NCBI GenBank assembly: GCA_023434025.1
Contig: JAEYTL010000037.1
Location: 1-64,000 of the forward strand
Length of the DNA: 64,000 bases
Reading direction: 5' to 3'
Source of the DNA: Bacteroidota bacterium
GTDB taxonomy: Bacteria; Bacteroidota; Bacteroidia; Flavobacteriales; Flavobacteriaceae
In this document: positions 8,074 to 17,085 of the stretch, in pieces
Numbering within the stretch: position 1 is the stretch's first letter
How the letters are laid out: every line of letters starts with the position of its first letter
The notes under the pieces: model-generated
Database searches by the model: none
What the model was told of the DNA's origin: nothing
What the model saw: only the letters and a program-made list of their open reading frames with translations
Program-made: the position numbers and the translations under genes

Positions 8074-9183
8074 ATGAAAAACAAGTCTATTTTAACCATA
8101 GTCATGATGGCATTGATTGTTCTTTCCTGCGGAAAAGAAGCTCCGCAACAACAAGCCATGGGACCTATGCCGTTTGCTGTTCAAAAGATAAGCAAAGCCA
8201 ATACAACCGTTTACCAGGAATTCTCTGCCAATATTGAAGGTCAGCAGAATGTGGAAATTCGTCCGAAAGTAAACGGCTTTATCGAAAAAATTTATGTGGA
8301 TGAAGGACAGCCAGTGCGAAAAGGACAGGTGTTGTTTAAGTTAGAAACGCAAACCTTAAACCAGGACGCCTCGGCAGCCAAAGCCAGAGTAAAAGCCGCA
8401 CAGGTTGAAGTTGATCGGCTGGTTCCGTTGGTGGAACGAAACATCATCAGCAATGTACAACTGGAAACGGCCAAAGCAAATTTAGCCCAGGCCCAAAGCA
8501 ATTACAGTAGTATTGCAGCCAGCATCAACTATGGAACCATTACCAGCCCGGTTGACGGCGTAGTAGGCAGTCTGCCCTTTAAAGAAGGAAGCTTGGTAAG
8601 TGCCACCAGTGTTGAACCGCTGACCACTATTTCTGATGCCAGAAATGTAAGGGCTTATTTTTCGATGAATGAAAAACAGCTTTTGCAGTTCAACCGTACG
8701 TTTAAAGGACAAACGATGGCGGAAAAAATCAAGTCGCTACCCGAAGTAAGCCTGATTCTGGCTGATAATTCAACCTATGAGCACAAAGGCAGGATAGAAA
8801 CGATTAACGGATTAGTAAACCAACGGACAGGGAGTATTCAGTTACGTGCGGAATTCAAAAACCCGGAAGGCATTTTGAGAAGCGGAAGCAGCGGAATTGT
8901 TCAGTTGCCAACAGAAGAAAAAGACGTTGTGCTGATTCCTCAGATTGCGGTATTTGAAATGCAGGGAAAACAATTGGTCTATGTAGTGGATAAAGCCAAT
9001 AAAGTAACCACAAAAGTGATTCAGACCAAAGGAACTTCTGCGTTGAACTACATTGTTTCTGAAGGACTTAACGAAGGCGATTTGGTTGTGACCGAAGGGG
9101 TTTCAAAACTGCGTGACGGTATGGAAATTATCCCGAACGCCGGTACTCCTAAAACAGCTCAGACAGCATCCAATACAAAATAA
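8074..9183 (+). CDS. RND efflux periplasmic adaptor (membrane fusion) lipoprotein
   Basis: This adaptor links the inner-membrane RND pump to the outer-membrane channel. The 369-aa protein has a lipobox (IVLSC, Cys19). The first lipoyl half is NVEIRPKVNGFIEKIYVDEG, followed by a helical hairpin of about 50 residues (KARVKAAQVEVDRLV...LETAKANLAQAQ), then the second lipoyl half (YGTITSPVDGVVGSLPF). The beta-barrel and membrane-proximal domains follow. It lies in the order adaptor, pump, outer-membrane factor with short gaps, typical of an AcrA/MexE-type operon. Confidence 0.95.
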   Translation: MKNKSILTIVMMALIVLSCGKEAPQQQAMGPMPFAVQKISKANTTVYQEFSANIEGQQNVEIRPKVNGFIEKIYVDEGQPVRKGQVLFKLETQTLNQDASAAKARVKAAQVEVDRLVPLVERNIISNVQLETAKANLAQAQSNYSSIAASINYGTITSPVDGVVGSLPFKEGSLVSATSVEPLTTISDARNVRAYFSMNEKQLLQFNRTFKGQTMAEKIKSLPEVSLILADNSTYEHKGRIETINGLVNQRTGSIQLRAEFKNPEGILRSGSSGIVQLPTEEKDVVLIPQIAVFEMQGKQLVYVVDKANKVTTKVIQTKGTSALNYIVSEGLNEGDLVVTEGVSKLRDGMEIIPNAGTPKTAQTASNTK

Positions 9184-9204
9184 TAACGCTCAAACGAATC
9201 AAGT

Positions 9205-12200
9205 ATGTTAAAAGTATTTATTGAAAGACCGGTTCTTTCAACCGTTATTTCTATTCTCATAACGATTTTGGGAATCCTGGGTTTGATGTCGTTACCCGTC
9301 GAACAGTATCCTGAAATTGCACCTCCGACGGTTCAGGTGAATGCCACGTACACCGGAGCCAATGCCGAAACGGTTTTAAACAGTGTGGTAATTCCGCTGG
9401 AAGAAGAGATCAACGGTGTGGAAGGAATGACCTATATTACCTCTTCTGCCAGTAATGACGGTGCAGCTAAAATCAACGTGTTTTTTGAACTCGGGGTTAA
9501 TGCGGATATTGCCGCTGTAAACGTGCAGAATCGCGTAGCGAGAGCTACGAGCAAATTGCCGGAAGCCGTTATTCAAACCGGTGTAACAACCTTAAAAAGT
9601 CAAACCAGTGCATTGATGTTTCTTTCGATGTTTTCGGATAATCCGGAATACGATGAGATTTTTGTACAGAATTATGCCAAAATCAACCTTGTACCCAAAT
9701 TACAACGGGTAAAAGGAGTGGGGCAGGTAAATGTTTTTGGAGCCAAAGATTATTCGATGCGGATTTGGATTAATCCGGAAAAAATGGCTGCATTCAAAAT
9801 AGTGCCATCCGATATACAGGCCGCATTGAGAGAACAGAATCTGGAAGCCGCACCGGGAAAATTTGGTGAAAATGCTGATGGGGTTTATGAATATGTAATC
9901 AAATACAAAGGGCGTTTGTCACAGATTTCAGAATATGAGAACATCATTATTAAATCTATTGGCAACGGAAATTTTCTCCGGCTAAAAGATGTAGCCACTG
10001 TTGAATTAGGAGGATTTAATTACGGAGCTAAAAATATGGGAATGGGGAAACCCGGTGTTGCCGTAGGTATTTTCCAAACCTCCGGATCCAACGCCCAGGA
10101 TATTATTGAAGAAGTACTCGTGATTATGGAAGAAGCCAAAGCCGATTTTCCGAAAGGAGTGGATTATGTAATTCCGTATAACACCAAAAAATTCCTTGAT
10201 GCTTCTATCTCAAAAGTTAGCAGTACTTTAATTGAGGCATTTATCCTGGTTTTCATTGTGGTATTCCTGTTCCTGCAGGATTTCCGTTCTACGTTAATTC
10301 CGGCGATAGCCGTTCCGGTAGCCATTATCGGTACGTTTTTCTTTTTGCAACTGTTTGGTTACTCGATCAATATGCTGACCCTTTTTGCGGTAATTCTCGC
10401 CATTGGTATTGTGGTGGATGATGCCATTGTGGTGGTAGAAGCTGTTCATGCCAAACTGGATGAAGGAGCAAAATCAGCCAAAGAAGCAACGTTGTCTGCC
10501 ATGAGTGAAATTACCGGAGCCATTATATCCATTACGTTGGTCATGTCTGCTGTATTTGTACCTGTGACCTTCATCAAAGGATCGTCGGGCGTTTTTTATC
10601 AGCAGTTCGCCATAACGCTGGCGATAGCCATTTTAATTTCTGCGGTTAATGCGTTAACCCTGAGTCCGGCTCTCTGTGCCTTGTTATTAAAACCGCACGG
10701 TGATTCAGAGCATCATAAAAAAGGATTTAAAGAACGGTTTTTTACCGCATTCAACACCGGTTTCGATTCCTTGACCCATAAATATGTACGTTCCGTAGGC
10801 TTTTTAATAAAACGGAAGTGGGTTGCTGTTTTAGGACTGGTAGTGGCTTCCGGTATTGCTCTGCTGTTGTTTAAATCAACGCCATCCGGATTTATTCCCA
10901 ACGAAGACCGGGGGTTGATCATGGCCGATATAACGTTGCCGCCCGGAGCAACTCTGGAGCAAACCCAAAAAATAGTTAATGAATATGACTCCATCATTGC
11001 TTCCATGGACATTGTGGAAGCCCGGATGAATGTGGTCGGATTCAGTTTGCTGAATAATGTGAACGGGGGTTCCTATGCCTTTTCAGTTATTCAATTAAAA
11101 GACTGGAGCGAACGTAAAGAAGCCAATCAATCAGTGGAAGCCGTTGTCGGAGAACTTTTTGGACGTACCGCAGGAATCAAAGATGCCCGATTGCTGTTTT
11201 TTACTCCGCCCAGTGTGCAGGGTTTTGGTATGGCCGACGGTTTTGAACTAAAGCTGCAGGACAAAGGCGACGACAGCTGGTTAAAAGTAAGTCAGGTTTC
11301 CGGAGAATTTTTACAGGCACTAAATGCCCGTCCGGAGATTCAATATGCGATGACAAGTTTTAACCCGTCTTTTCCGCAGTATCAATTAGATATTAATGTT
11401 GAAAAAACCAAAGAAGCCGGATTGTCGGTAAGCCAGATTTTTAACACGTTGCAAGGTTACTACGGCGGATTATATACAACTGATTTTAACCGTTTCGGAA
11501 AGCAATACCGTGTTATGATTCAGGCAAAACCGGAAGACAGGGCTACTCCTGAAACATTGAATAATATTTTTATCAGAAATGCACAGGATGAAACCGTTTC
11601 TATTAGTGAGTTTGTGAGTTTAAAGCGGGTTTATGGTCCGGAATCGGTAGCCCGTTACAATTTGTTAAAGTCCATCAGTGTAACCGGAAAAGCAAATCCG
11701 GGTTACAGTTCCGGAGATGCCATTAAAGCCGTAGAAGAAGTAGCTGCCCAGCATTTGCCGGCCACTTATGAATATGAGTTTTCCGGGATGACAAGAGAAG
11801 AGATTATAGCCGGCGGACAGGCAGCCGGAGTATTTTTGTTGAGCTTGATCTTTGTTTATTTCCTTTTGGCCGGACAGTATGAAAGCTATTTATTACCGCT
11901 TTCGGTACTGTTGTCCCTGCCGGTAGGAATTGCCGGAGCCATCGGGTTTATCAAATTATTCGGTCTGGAAAACAATATTTATTTTCAGGTTGCCCTGATC
12001 ATGCTGATCGGACTACTGGCCAAAAATGCCATTTTGATCGTGGAGTTTGCCATTCAGCGGCGACGACACGGCATGAGTTTATTTGATGCAGCCATTGACG
12101 GAGCCAAAGCCCGTTTGCGTCCGATTTTGATGACTTCCTTTGCCTTTATTCTCGGGTTACTTCCGTTAGCATTGGCAAGTGGCGTAGGAGCTGTAGGAAA

Positions 12201-12348
12201 TCGTTCCATCGGGATGGGAGCTGTAGGCGGGATGTTAATAGGAACCCTTTTCGGTGTTTTCATTATTCCGGTACTGTTTGTCATCTTCCAGCATTTACAA
12301 GAACGCATCAGCGGAAAACCAAAAGAAACGGATCCAGAAATTTTATAA
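9205..12348 (+). CDS. RND efflux transporter permease (HAE1/AcrB-MexF type)
   Basis: This inner-membrane proton/drug antiporter has 1047 aa, the usual length, with 12 predicted membrane helices and two large periplasmic loops. The N-terminus FIERPVLSTVISILI and the porter segment PTVQVNATYTGANAETV are typical of HAE1. Helix 4 contains GIVVDDAIVVVE with the paired proton-relay Asp residues, and helix 10 has GLLAKNAILIVEFA with the conserved Lys. Substrates cannot be read from the sequence but are probably hydrophobic drugs, dyes or bile-like compounds. It is followed after 9 bases by its outer-membrane channel. Confidence 0.97.
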   Translation: MLKVFIERPVLSTVISILITILGILGLMSLPVEQYPEIAPPTVQVNATYTGANAETVLNSVVIPLEEEINGVEGMTYITSSASNDGAAKINVFFELGVNADIAAVNVQNRVARATSKLPEAVIQTGVTTLKSQTSALMFLSMFSDNPEYDEIFVQNYAKINLVPKLQRVKGVGQVNVFGAKDYSMRIWINPEKMAAFKIVPSDIQAALREQNLEAAPGKFGENADGVYEYVIKYKGRLSQISEYENIIIKSIGNGNFLRLKDVATVELGGFNYGAKNMGMGKPGVAVGIFQTSGSNAQDIIEEVLVIMEEAKADFPKGVDYVIPYNTKKFLDASISKVSSTLIEAFILVFIVVFLFLQDFRSTLIPAIAVPVAIIGTFFFLQLFGYSINMLTLFAVILAIGIVVDDAIVVVEAVHAKLDEGAKSAKEATLSAMSEITGAIISITLVMSAVFVPVTFIKGSSGVFYQQFAITLAIAILISAVNALTLSPALCALLLKPHGDSEHHKKGFKERFFTAFNTGFDSLTHKYVRSVGFLIKRKWVAVLGLVVASGIALLLFKSTPSGFIPNEDRGLIMADITLPPGATLEQTQKIVNEYDSIIASMDIVEARMNVVGFSLLNNVNGGSYAFSVIQLKDWSERKEANQSVEAVVGELFGRTAGIKDARLLFFTPPSVQGFGMADGFELKLQDKGDDSWLKVSQVSGEFLQALNARPEIQYAMTSFNPSFPQYQLDINVEKTKEAGLSVSQIFNTLQGYYGGLYTTDFNRFGKQYRVMIQAKPEDRATPETLNNIFIRNAQDETVSISEFVSLKRVYGPESVARYNLLKSISVTGKANPGYSSGDAIKAVEEVAAQHLPATYEYEFSGMTREEIIAGGQAAGVFLLSLIFVYFLLAGQYESYLLPLSVLLSLPVGIAGAIGFIKLFGLENNIYFQVALIMLIGLLAKNAILIVEFAIQRRRHGMSLFDAAIDGAKARLRPILMTSFAFILGLLPLALASGVGAVGNRSIGMGAVGGMLIGTLFGVFIIPVLFVIFQHLQERISGKPKETDPEIL

Positions 12349-12357
12349 AAAAGTAAA

Positions 12358-13752
12358 ATGAACTATCTAAAAATATCAAAGATAACGGTGGTGGTTGCAG
12401 CAGGTTTATTGATGCAATCGTGTTTTGTGGCTAAAAATTACCAAAGTCCGGACGTATCGACCGAAAAATTATACCGTACCGAGCAGGCAAAAGACAGTGC
12501 CTCACTGGCTGCTTTTTCATGGGAACAGTTGTTTACGGATCCGGTTTTGCAAAAGCACATCAAAACCGGTTTGCAAAACAATTATGACCTGCGGATCGGC
12601 TTGCAGAATTTAGCAGCTGCTGAAGCCAACATGAAACAAGGAAAAGCGGGTTATTTACCGACCTTTTCGGCGAATGCCAGCTGGACGCATCAGGAATTAG
12701 CCAAAAACAGCCAGTTCGGAAGTTTTTTTAACGGAGCGTTAGACCAGTATGAATTGTCTGGTAGATTATCATGGGAAGCAGATGTCTGGGGGAAGATCAG
12801 AAGTAATAAAAGAGCATTTGCAGCCAGTTACCTGCAAACCGTGGCTGCCCAACAGGCCATTCAGACGCAGTTGGTTTCCGGCATTTCGTCAACCTACTTT
12901 CAACTGCTGGCATTGGATGCTCAAATAAAAGTGGCCGAAAAAACCATGGAAAACAGAAGCCGGAGTGTAGAAACCATTAAAGCCCTGAAAGATGCCGGAA
13001 GTGTAAATGAAGTAGCGGTCAAACAGACCGAAGCCCAGTTATATGCTACCCAGGTGATTCTGGAAGACTTAAAGTTCAACGTAAAAGTATTGGAAAATTC
13101 ATTAAGTATTTTGCTGGGTCAGGCTCCCGGACCGATCGAAAGAGGTTTGTTTGACAGCCAGACCATGACAACAGAAATTAAAGTAGGGATCCCGGCTTTG
13201 TTGCTGAGCAAAAGACCGGACGTGGTAGCTGCTGAAATGAATTTCAGAAATGCTTTTGAAATGACCAATGTTGCCCGGAGTAATTTTTACCCCTCTTTAA
13301 CGGTAACGGCCAATGGCGGTTTCCAGAGTTTGGAATTAAAGGACTGGTTCAGTGCCAATTCATTATTTGCTTCGGTGATTACGGGATTAACACAACCAAT
13401 CTTTAACCAACGGCAAATTAAAACCCGCCACGAAGTAGCCAAAGCAAATCAGCAAAAAGCCTATCTTCAGTTTGAACAAACCTTGCTTACGGCCGGAAAA
13501 GAAGTTTCAGATGCCCTGGCTTCCTACGAAAACGAAACGGAAAAATTGGAGATCCGGACCAAACAGCTAGAATCTCTTCAAAAAGCAGCGGATTATTCGG
13601 ATGAACTTTTACAATACGGGTTGGTGAACTATCTGGAAGTGTTAACCGCAAAAGACAATGCATTAAACACAGAGCTGAGCACAATTGACAATCGGTTTAA
13701 GCAGCTTAATGCCGTGATTTCACTTTACCGTGCCTTGGGTGGAGGATATTAA
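12358..13752 (+). CDS. TolC/NodT-family outer-membrane efflux lipoprotein
   Basis: This is the outer-membrane channel of the tripartite pump, 464 aa with a lipobox ending MQSC (Cys22). It shows the two homologous outer-membrane-factor halves: NNYDLRIGLQNLAAAEANMKQ and later LLLSKRPDVVAAEMNFRNAF. Both are followed by long alpha-helical barrel strands rich in Ala, Gln and Glu. It ends the operon, directly before a strong terminator. Confidence 0.95.
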   Translation: MNYLKISKITVVVAAGLLMQSCFVAKNYQSPDVSTEKLYRTEQAKDSASLAAFSWEQLFTDPVLQKHIKTGLQNNYDLRIGLQNLAAAEANMKQGKAGYLPTFSANASWTHQELAKNSQFGSFFNGALDQYELSGRLSWEADVWGKIRSNKRAFAASYLQTVAAQQAIQTQLVSGISSTYFQLLALDAQIKVAEKTMENRSRSVETIKALKDAGSVNEVAVKQTEAQLYATQVILEDLKFNVKVLENSLSILLGQAPGPIERGLFDSQTMTTEIKVGIPALLLSKRPDVVAAEMNFRNAFEMTNVARSNFYPSLTVTANGGFQSLELKDWFSANSLFASVITGLTQPIFNQRQIKTRHEVAKANQQKAYLQFEQTLLTAGKEVSDALASYENETEKLEIRTKQLESLQKAADYSDELLQYGLVNYLEVLTAKDNALNTELSTIDNRFKQLNAVISLYRALGGGY

Positions 13753-13757
13753 CTAAA

Positions 13758-13797
13758 AAAACTGTCCCGGTATTTATCGGGACAGTTTTCTTTTTTA
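13758..13797 (+). terminator. rho-independent terminator of the efflux operon
   Basis: A 12-bp perfect stem (AAAACTGTCCCG with CGGGACAGTTTT) has an 8-base loop and is followed by CTTTTTT. Confidence 0.9.
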
Positions 13798-13903
13798 TAA
13801 GATGATGGAAACCGGAACGAATACCAGAGATGGATTGGTTATTCAAAGCCTAGTATTGTTTCGCAAATTAAACATGCTTGATTTTGACGAAAAATAGATG
13901 AAG

Positions 13904-13936
13904 TAAGCCTGGCCGGTCCCTCTGAAAACCATGAAA
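13904..13936 (+). repeat. 33-bp inverted copy of a segment inside the neighbouring YCII gene
   Basis: This intergenic segment is identical over 33 bases to the reverse complement of 14162-14194, which lies inside the YCII gene and encodes its SLAGPSENHE region. Read on the plus strand it still encodes SLAGPSENHE but then diverges, so it may be a fragment of a decayed paralogue. The flanks (13801-13903 and 13937-14018) show no convincing gene. Confidence 0.8.
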
Positions 13937-14018
13937 TTCTGGGGCGGCTCTTATCAAAAAATAAGCTTCGCGGCATTCTTCTGCCGGAACCTTTTATTTG
14001 ATAGATATTAGCTTTAAG

Positions 14019-14462
14019 TTACTTTAACGTACTTCCTTTTGCGGCCCACCACGGAAGTACCTCTACTTCGAGTCTGCCTGCTTTTACAGCCGGGTCAAGT
14101 TTTGCCAGACTATCAGCTTCTTTTATGGTTTCTGTGTTAAAGAGTAAAAAGCCGGCTATAGTTTCATGGTTTTCAGAGGGACCGGCCAGGCTTATTTTTC
14201 CGGTTTTGTCCAGCCAGGCTATGTGAGCCATGTGTTGCTTTTGGATTTCGGCTGCTGCTTCTTTGGAATGATTTCTGTTCTTGCCTTTTTTCAGCAACAC
14301 CAAAAAATATTTTTGCATCACATAGGTTGTGTCACCCTCCTTATAGGAAAATGTTTCGTGATTCGTTTTTTCTACTTCCTTCTTTACCGGACTTTTTTCC
14401 ACTGATATGGAAGTACAGGAAGCCAATGATAATAAAAACACAATTGGAACTGATTTATTCAT
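14019..14462 (-). CDS. YCII-related domain lipoprotein
   Basis: This 147-aa protein has a lipoprotein signal (LSLASC, Cys16), a short linker, then a YCII-like ferredoxin-fold domain: QKYFLVLLKKG, QKQHMAHIAWLDKTG, a SLAGP turn, AGFLLF, then DPAVKAGRLEVEVLPWW. YCII domains occur alone or fused to enzymes and their activity is poorly known; a conserved His/Asp pair has been proposed as catalytic. Export as a lipoprotein is unusual for YCII generally, though seen in Bacteroidota. Its start overlaps the stop of the CYTH gene by 4 bases. A 33-bp piece is copied inverted downstream. Confidence 0.85.
   Translation of the reverse strand: MNKSVPIVFLLSLASCTSISVEKSPVKKEVEKTNHETFSYKEGDTTYVMQKYFLVLLKKGKNRNHSKEAAAEIQKQHMAHIAWLDKTGKISLAGPSENHETIAGFLLFNTETIKEADSLAKLDPAVKAGRLEVEVLPWWAAKGSTLK
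14162..14194 (-). repeat. 33-bp inverted repeat arm inside the YCII gene
   Basis: This is the partner of the intergenic arm at 13904-13936. The match is perfect over 33 bp and ends abruptly on both sides, with 225 bases between the arms. Confidence 0.8.
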
Positions 14463-14932
14463 TTTTTCCAGTTTTGATAGGGGTTTTTACTTAAATAGGC
14501 GTTGTAATACCGTTCGTCGTCGGTTACTTCTTTGCCCAGCCATTCCGGTTTTTCAAAGGCTTCCGATTCAGCGTTCAGTTCGATTTCGGCCATGATCAAC
14601 CCGTCATTTTCACCTGTAAAAACATCCACTTCAACCACATGGTCTCCGGATTTTATCTCATAACGGGTTTTGTCAATAATACCTTTTTCACAAAGAGATA
14701 ACAGCATTTCAGCTTCGTTAAGCGGAATTTCTTTTTCCCATTCCGGTCGGCTTATGCCGGAATCATTGCCTATCCCTTTGATCGTCAGAAAGCCTTTATC
14801 TCCTTTAATCCGAACACGGACAGTGCGTTCAGGAACCGAACTTAAATAGCCCTGAACAATTCTGTTCTCACAAAAGGCATCTTTTATAAAGGCTTTTGAA
14901 ACCACTAAAAATTTTCGTTCAATTTCGATCAT
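14459..14932 (-). CDS. CYTH domain protein (triphosphate tunnel metalloenzyme)
   Basis: This 157-aa cytoplasmic protein begins with the CYTH signature EIERKFLV. It continues with the tunnel strand residues: QGYLS, TVRVRIKGDKGFLTIKG, RPEWEKEIP, KTRYEIKSGDHVVEVDVF, and the acidic AEIELN. Bacterial members usually hydrolyse inorganic triphosphate or nucleoside triphosphates with divalent metal. All the positively charged and acidic tunnel motifs look intact. It is divergent from the SpecificRecomb-family gene and forms a two-gene unit with the YCII lipoprotein. Confidence 0.9.
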   Translation of the reverse strand: MIEIERKFLVVSKAFIKDAFCENRIVQGYLSSVPERTVRVRIKGDKGFLTIKGIGNDSGISRPEWEKEIPLNEAEMLLSLCEKGIIDKTRYEIKSGDHVVEVDVFTGENDGLIMAEIELNAESEAFEKPEWLGKEVTDDERYYNAYLSKNPYQNWKK

Positions 14933-15003
14933 ATACTATTTATCACTATATTGTAAGGTAAAGATAATTTAATACATTCGTATTGTAAAAATAAAATTGA
15001 AAG

Positions 15004-17085
15004 ATGGCATTATTGTTAGCAAAAAGGAAAAAAAAAGCTGCGGTTGAAACAGTCCGTTTTTATTTTGATGAAAATGAGCGATGGAGAGACGTAACAGATT
15101 CCTATGAAGTGCTGGTTAATATTGTTTCGGCCATTCGTCCCAAGAAAATAAAAAATTTACAGGCTGTTGACATTTCAGATTTAATAGGTTTGCTAAAGGA
15201 GGACCAGCTTCTCAGGAAAACATTTTCAATTTATTTAAAAGGGTTATTTGCCGGAAAAAAAATCAACAGAATAATAACTGATGCCGCAATTTTGCAGGAC
15301 GCCGATTTTTTATATGAGGTAAAAAAAAGAGCTTTTGCTAAAATATTGCCATACCAACATCAGTCCGATTCTCTGGAATATGTGCTGAATCAGGTTTTTT
15401 ACAGCGATACAGATCCGCTTTGGCTGCAAAAAATCCCGCAGGGGCAAATTGAAACACTCTATGATTTACTGGAGGTGCCGTCTATTTATGAATCGGTAGA
15501 ACAAAATGCCGTTTTATACGAGCTTTTAATGTCAATGACGTTGATTTCGCAACGGATGAGCGGCCGTGCTTTGGAGTCGGATGTGTTGAAGATGGTGCCG
15601 GAATACTTTCATTACGAAAGCCCGTTTGCAGCTTTTGAAAAGGAACTTCAGACAGTTCAGGATGAGCTAAAAGCGAAAGACAACAGTCATGCCATTACAT
15701 CGGCTAATTTATCCTATAAACAACTGCTGATTTTACACAAACAATGCGAAGATTATGTGGAAAAAGCTTTTCATAACTCTTCTAAATACGGCATCACTAT
15801 TCATGTAAACCAGAGTTTATTGCGAATCCGCCAGCAGTTATCGCGTTTGAAAGTATTGATTCCGTTGCTCACGGTTAACGAGGAGATCGACAAAAAGCGG
15901 AATACCATCCGGTTAGCTTATAAACTCATTAAATACAATTGTACGCGTAATGACCTTCGGACATTTATAAAAGAAAGTACCCAGTTGCTGTCGTATGAAG
16001 TAACCCAGCATACGGCAAAAACAGGTGAAAAATATATTACGCAATCCAAAGGTGAATATTTCAAAATGTTCAACACCGCTTTGGGAGGCGGATTAATTGT
16101 GGGTATTTTGTGCATCATTAAAGTATTGCTTTCAAAAGCTGAAGCCAGCGATTTTGGCCATGCATTTTTGTACAGCATGAACTACTCGCTGGGTTTTATA
16201 GCCATTTATGTGTTAGGATTTACGTTGGCTACAAAACAGCCGGCAATGACAGCTGCCGCATTAATCAGGGCATTGGAAGACGGAATGAAGAAAGGGGATG
16301 CTGAACAGAAGCACCAGGGGTTTGCCGTATTTTTCGCACGGGTATTCCGCTCGCAGTTTATTGCTTTTGTAGGAAATGTGCTCATGGCTTTTCCGGTTTC
16401 ATTAGCGGGTATCTGGCTGATTGATCTGACTTTTGATTACAATATTGCTGAAACCAAATGGAAAACGCTGGTCACAGATCTGAGCCCGATTCATTCTCTG
16501 GCCGTTTTTCATGCGGCCATAGCCGGCTGTTTTCTGTTTTTATCGGGAATTATTTCCGGTAGTGTTGCCAACCGCGATAAGCACTACGAAATTTATCTCC
16601 GTATCAAAGAACATCCGTTTTTAAAACGCACTTTTGGCAAAGCAAAAACGGAAAAATTTGCACATTGGTATGAAAAAAAATGGGCGGGTATTATTTCAAA
16701 CTTCTGGTTTGGGGTTTTTATGGGCTCTACTGCTTCGGTCGGAATATTTTTCGGATTGAATTTAGACATCCGTCACATTACTTTTGCCAGCGGAAACCTT
16801 GCGTTAGGACTTTACGGTTCTCATTATTCACTTGATTTTTGGATGATTTTTTGGGGTGTACTGGGTGTAGGCATCATCGGATTGGTTAATTTTATGGTAA
16901 GTTTCAGCCTTTCGCTGGGGCTGGCTTTCCGCTCCCGGGATATACCTTTTATTGAGTTGCGGAGCATAGCAGTTTCTATTTGGCAGCATTTTAAACACAA
17001 ACCGCTTTCTTTCTTTTTTCCAACCGGCACCAATGTTTTAACTCATGAAGGAGGAGATAAAATTCCGAAAAATCATTCATATTGA
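15004..17085 (+). CDS. SpecificRecomb-family (Pfam 'site-specific recombinase') polytopic membrane protein
   Basis: The 693-aa protein belongs by overall pattern to the family named after gonococcal Gcr. The N-terminal half (residues 1-350) is soluble and helical. The C-terminal half carries about six membrane helices (from about residue 354 to 645), including LGGGLIVGILCIIKVLL and FGVFMGSTASVGIFFG. I see none of the catalytic motifs of tyrosine or serine recombinases, so the family name is probably misleading and a membrane role is more likely. Its end overlaps the start of dinB by 41 bases. Confidence 0.75.
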   Translation: MALLLAKRKKKAAVETVRFYFDENERWRDVTDSYEVLVNIVSAIRPKKIKNLQAVDISDLIGLLKEDQLLRKTFSIYLKGLFAGKKINRIITDAAILQDADFLYEVKKRAFAKILPYQHQSDSLEYVLNQVFYSDTDPLWLQKIPQGQIETLYDLLEVPSIYESVEQNAVLYELLMSMTLISQRMSGRALESDVLKMVPEYFHYESPFAAFEKELQTVQDELKAKDNSHAITSANLSYKQLLILHKQCEDYVEKAFHNSSKYGITIHVNQSLLRIRQQLSRLKVLIPLLTVNEEIDKKRNTIRLAYKLIKYNCTRNDLRTFIKESTQLLSYEVTQHTAKTGEKYITQSKGEYFKMFNTALGGGLIVGILCIIKVLLSKAEASDFGHAFLYSMNYSLGFIAIYVLGFTLATKQPAMTAAALIRALEDGMKKGDAEQKHQGFAVFFARVFRSQFIAFVGNVLMAFPVSLAGIWLIDLTFDYNIAETKWKTLVTDLSPIHSLAVFHAAIAGCFLFLSGIISGSVANRDKHYEIYLRIKEHPFLKRTFGKAKTEKFAHWYEKKWAGIISNFWFGVFMGSTASVGIFFGLNLDIRHITFASGNLALGLYGSHYSLDFWMIFWGVLGVGIIGLVNFMVSFSLSLGLAFRSRDIPFIELRSIAVSIWQHFKHKPLSFFFPTGTNVLTHEGGDKIPKNHSY

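Noticed and set aside
13805..13897. 31-codon plus-strand ORF starting METGTNTRDG between the efflux terminator and the inverted repeat.
   Set aside because: Short, no ribosome-binding site, no recognisable similarity, and located in sequence that looks like remnants.
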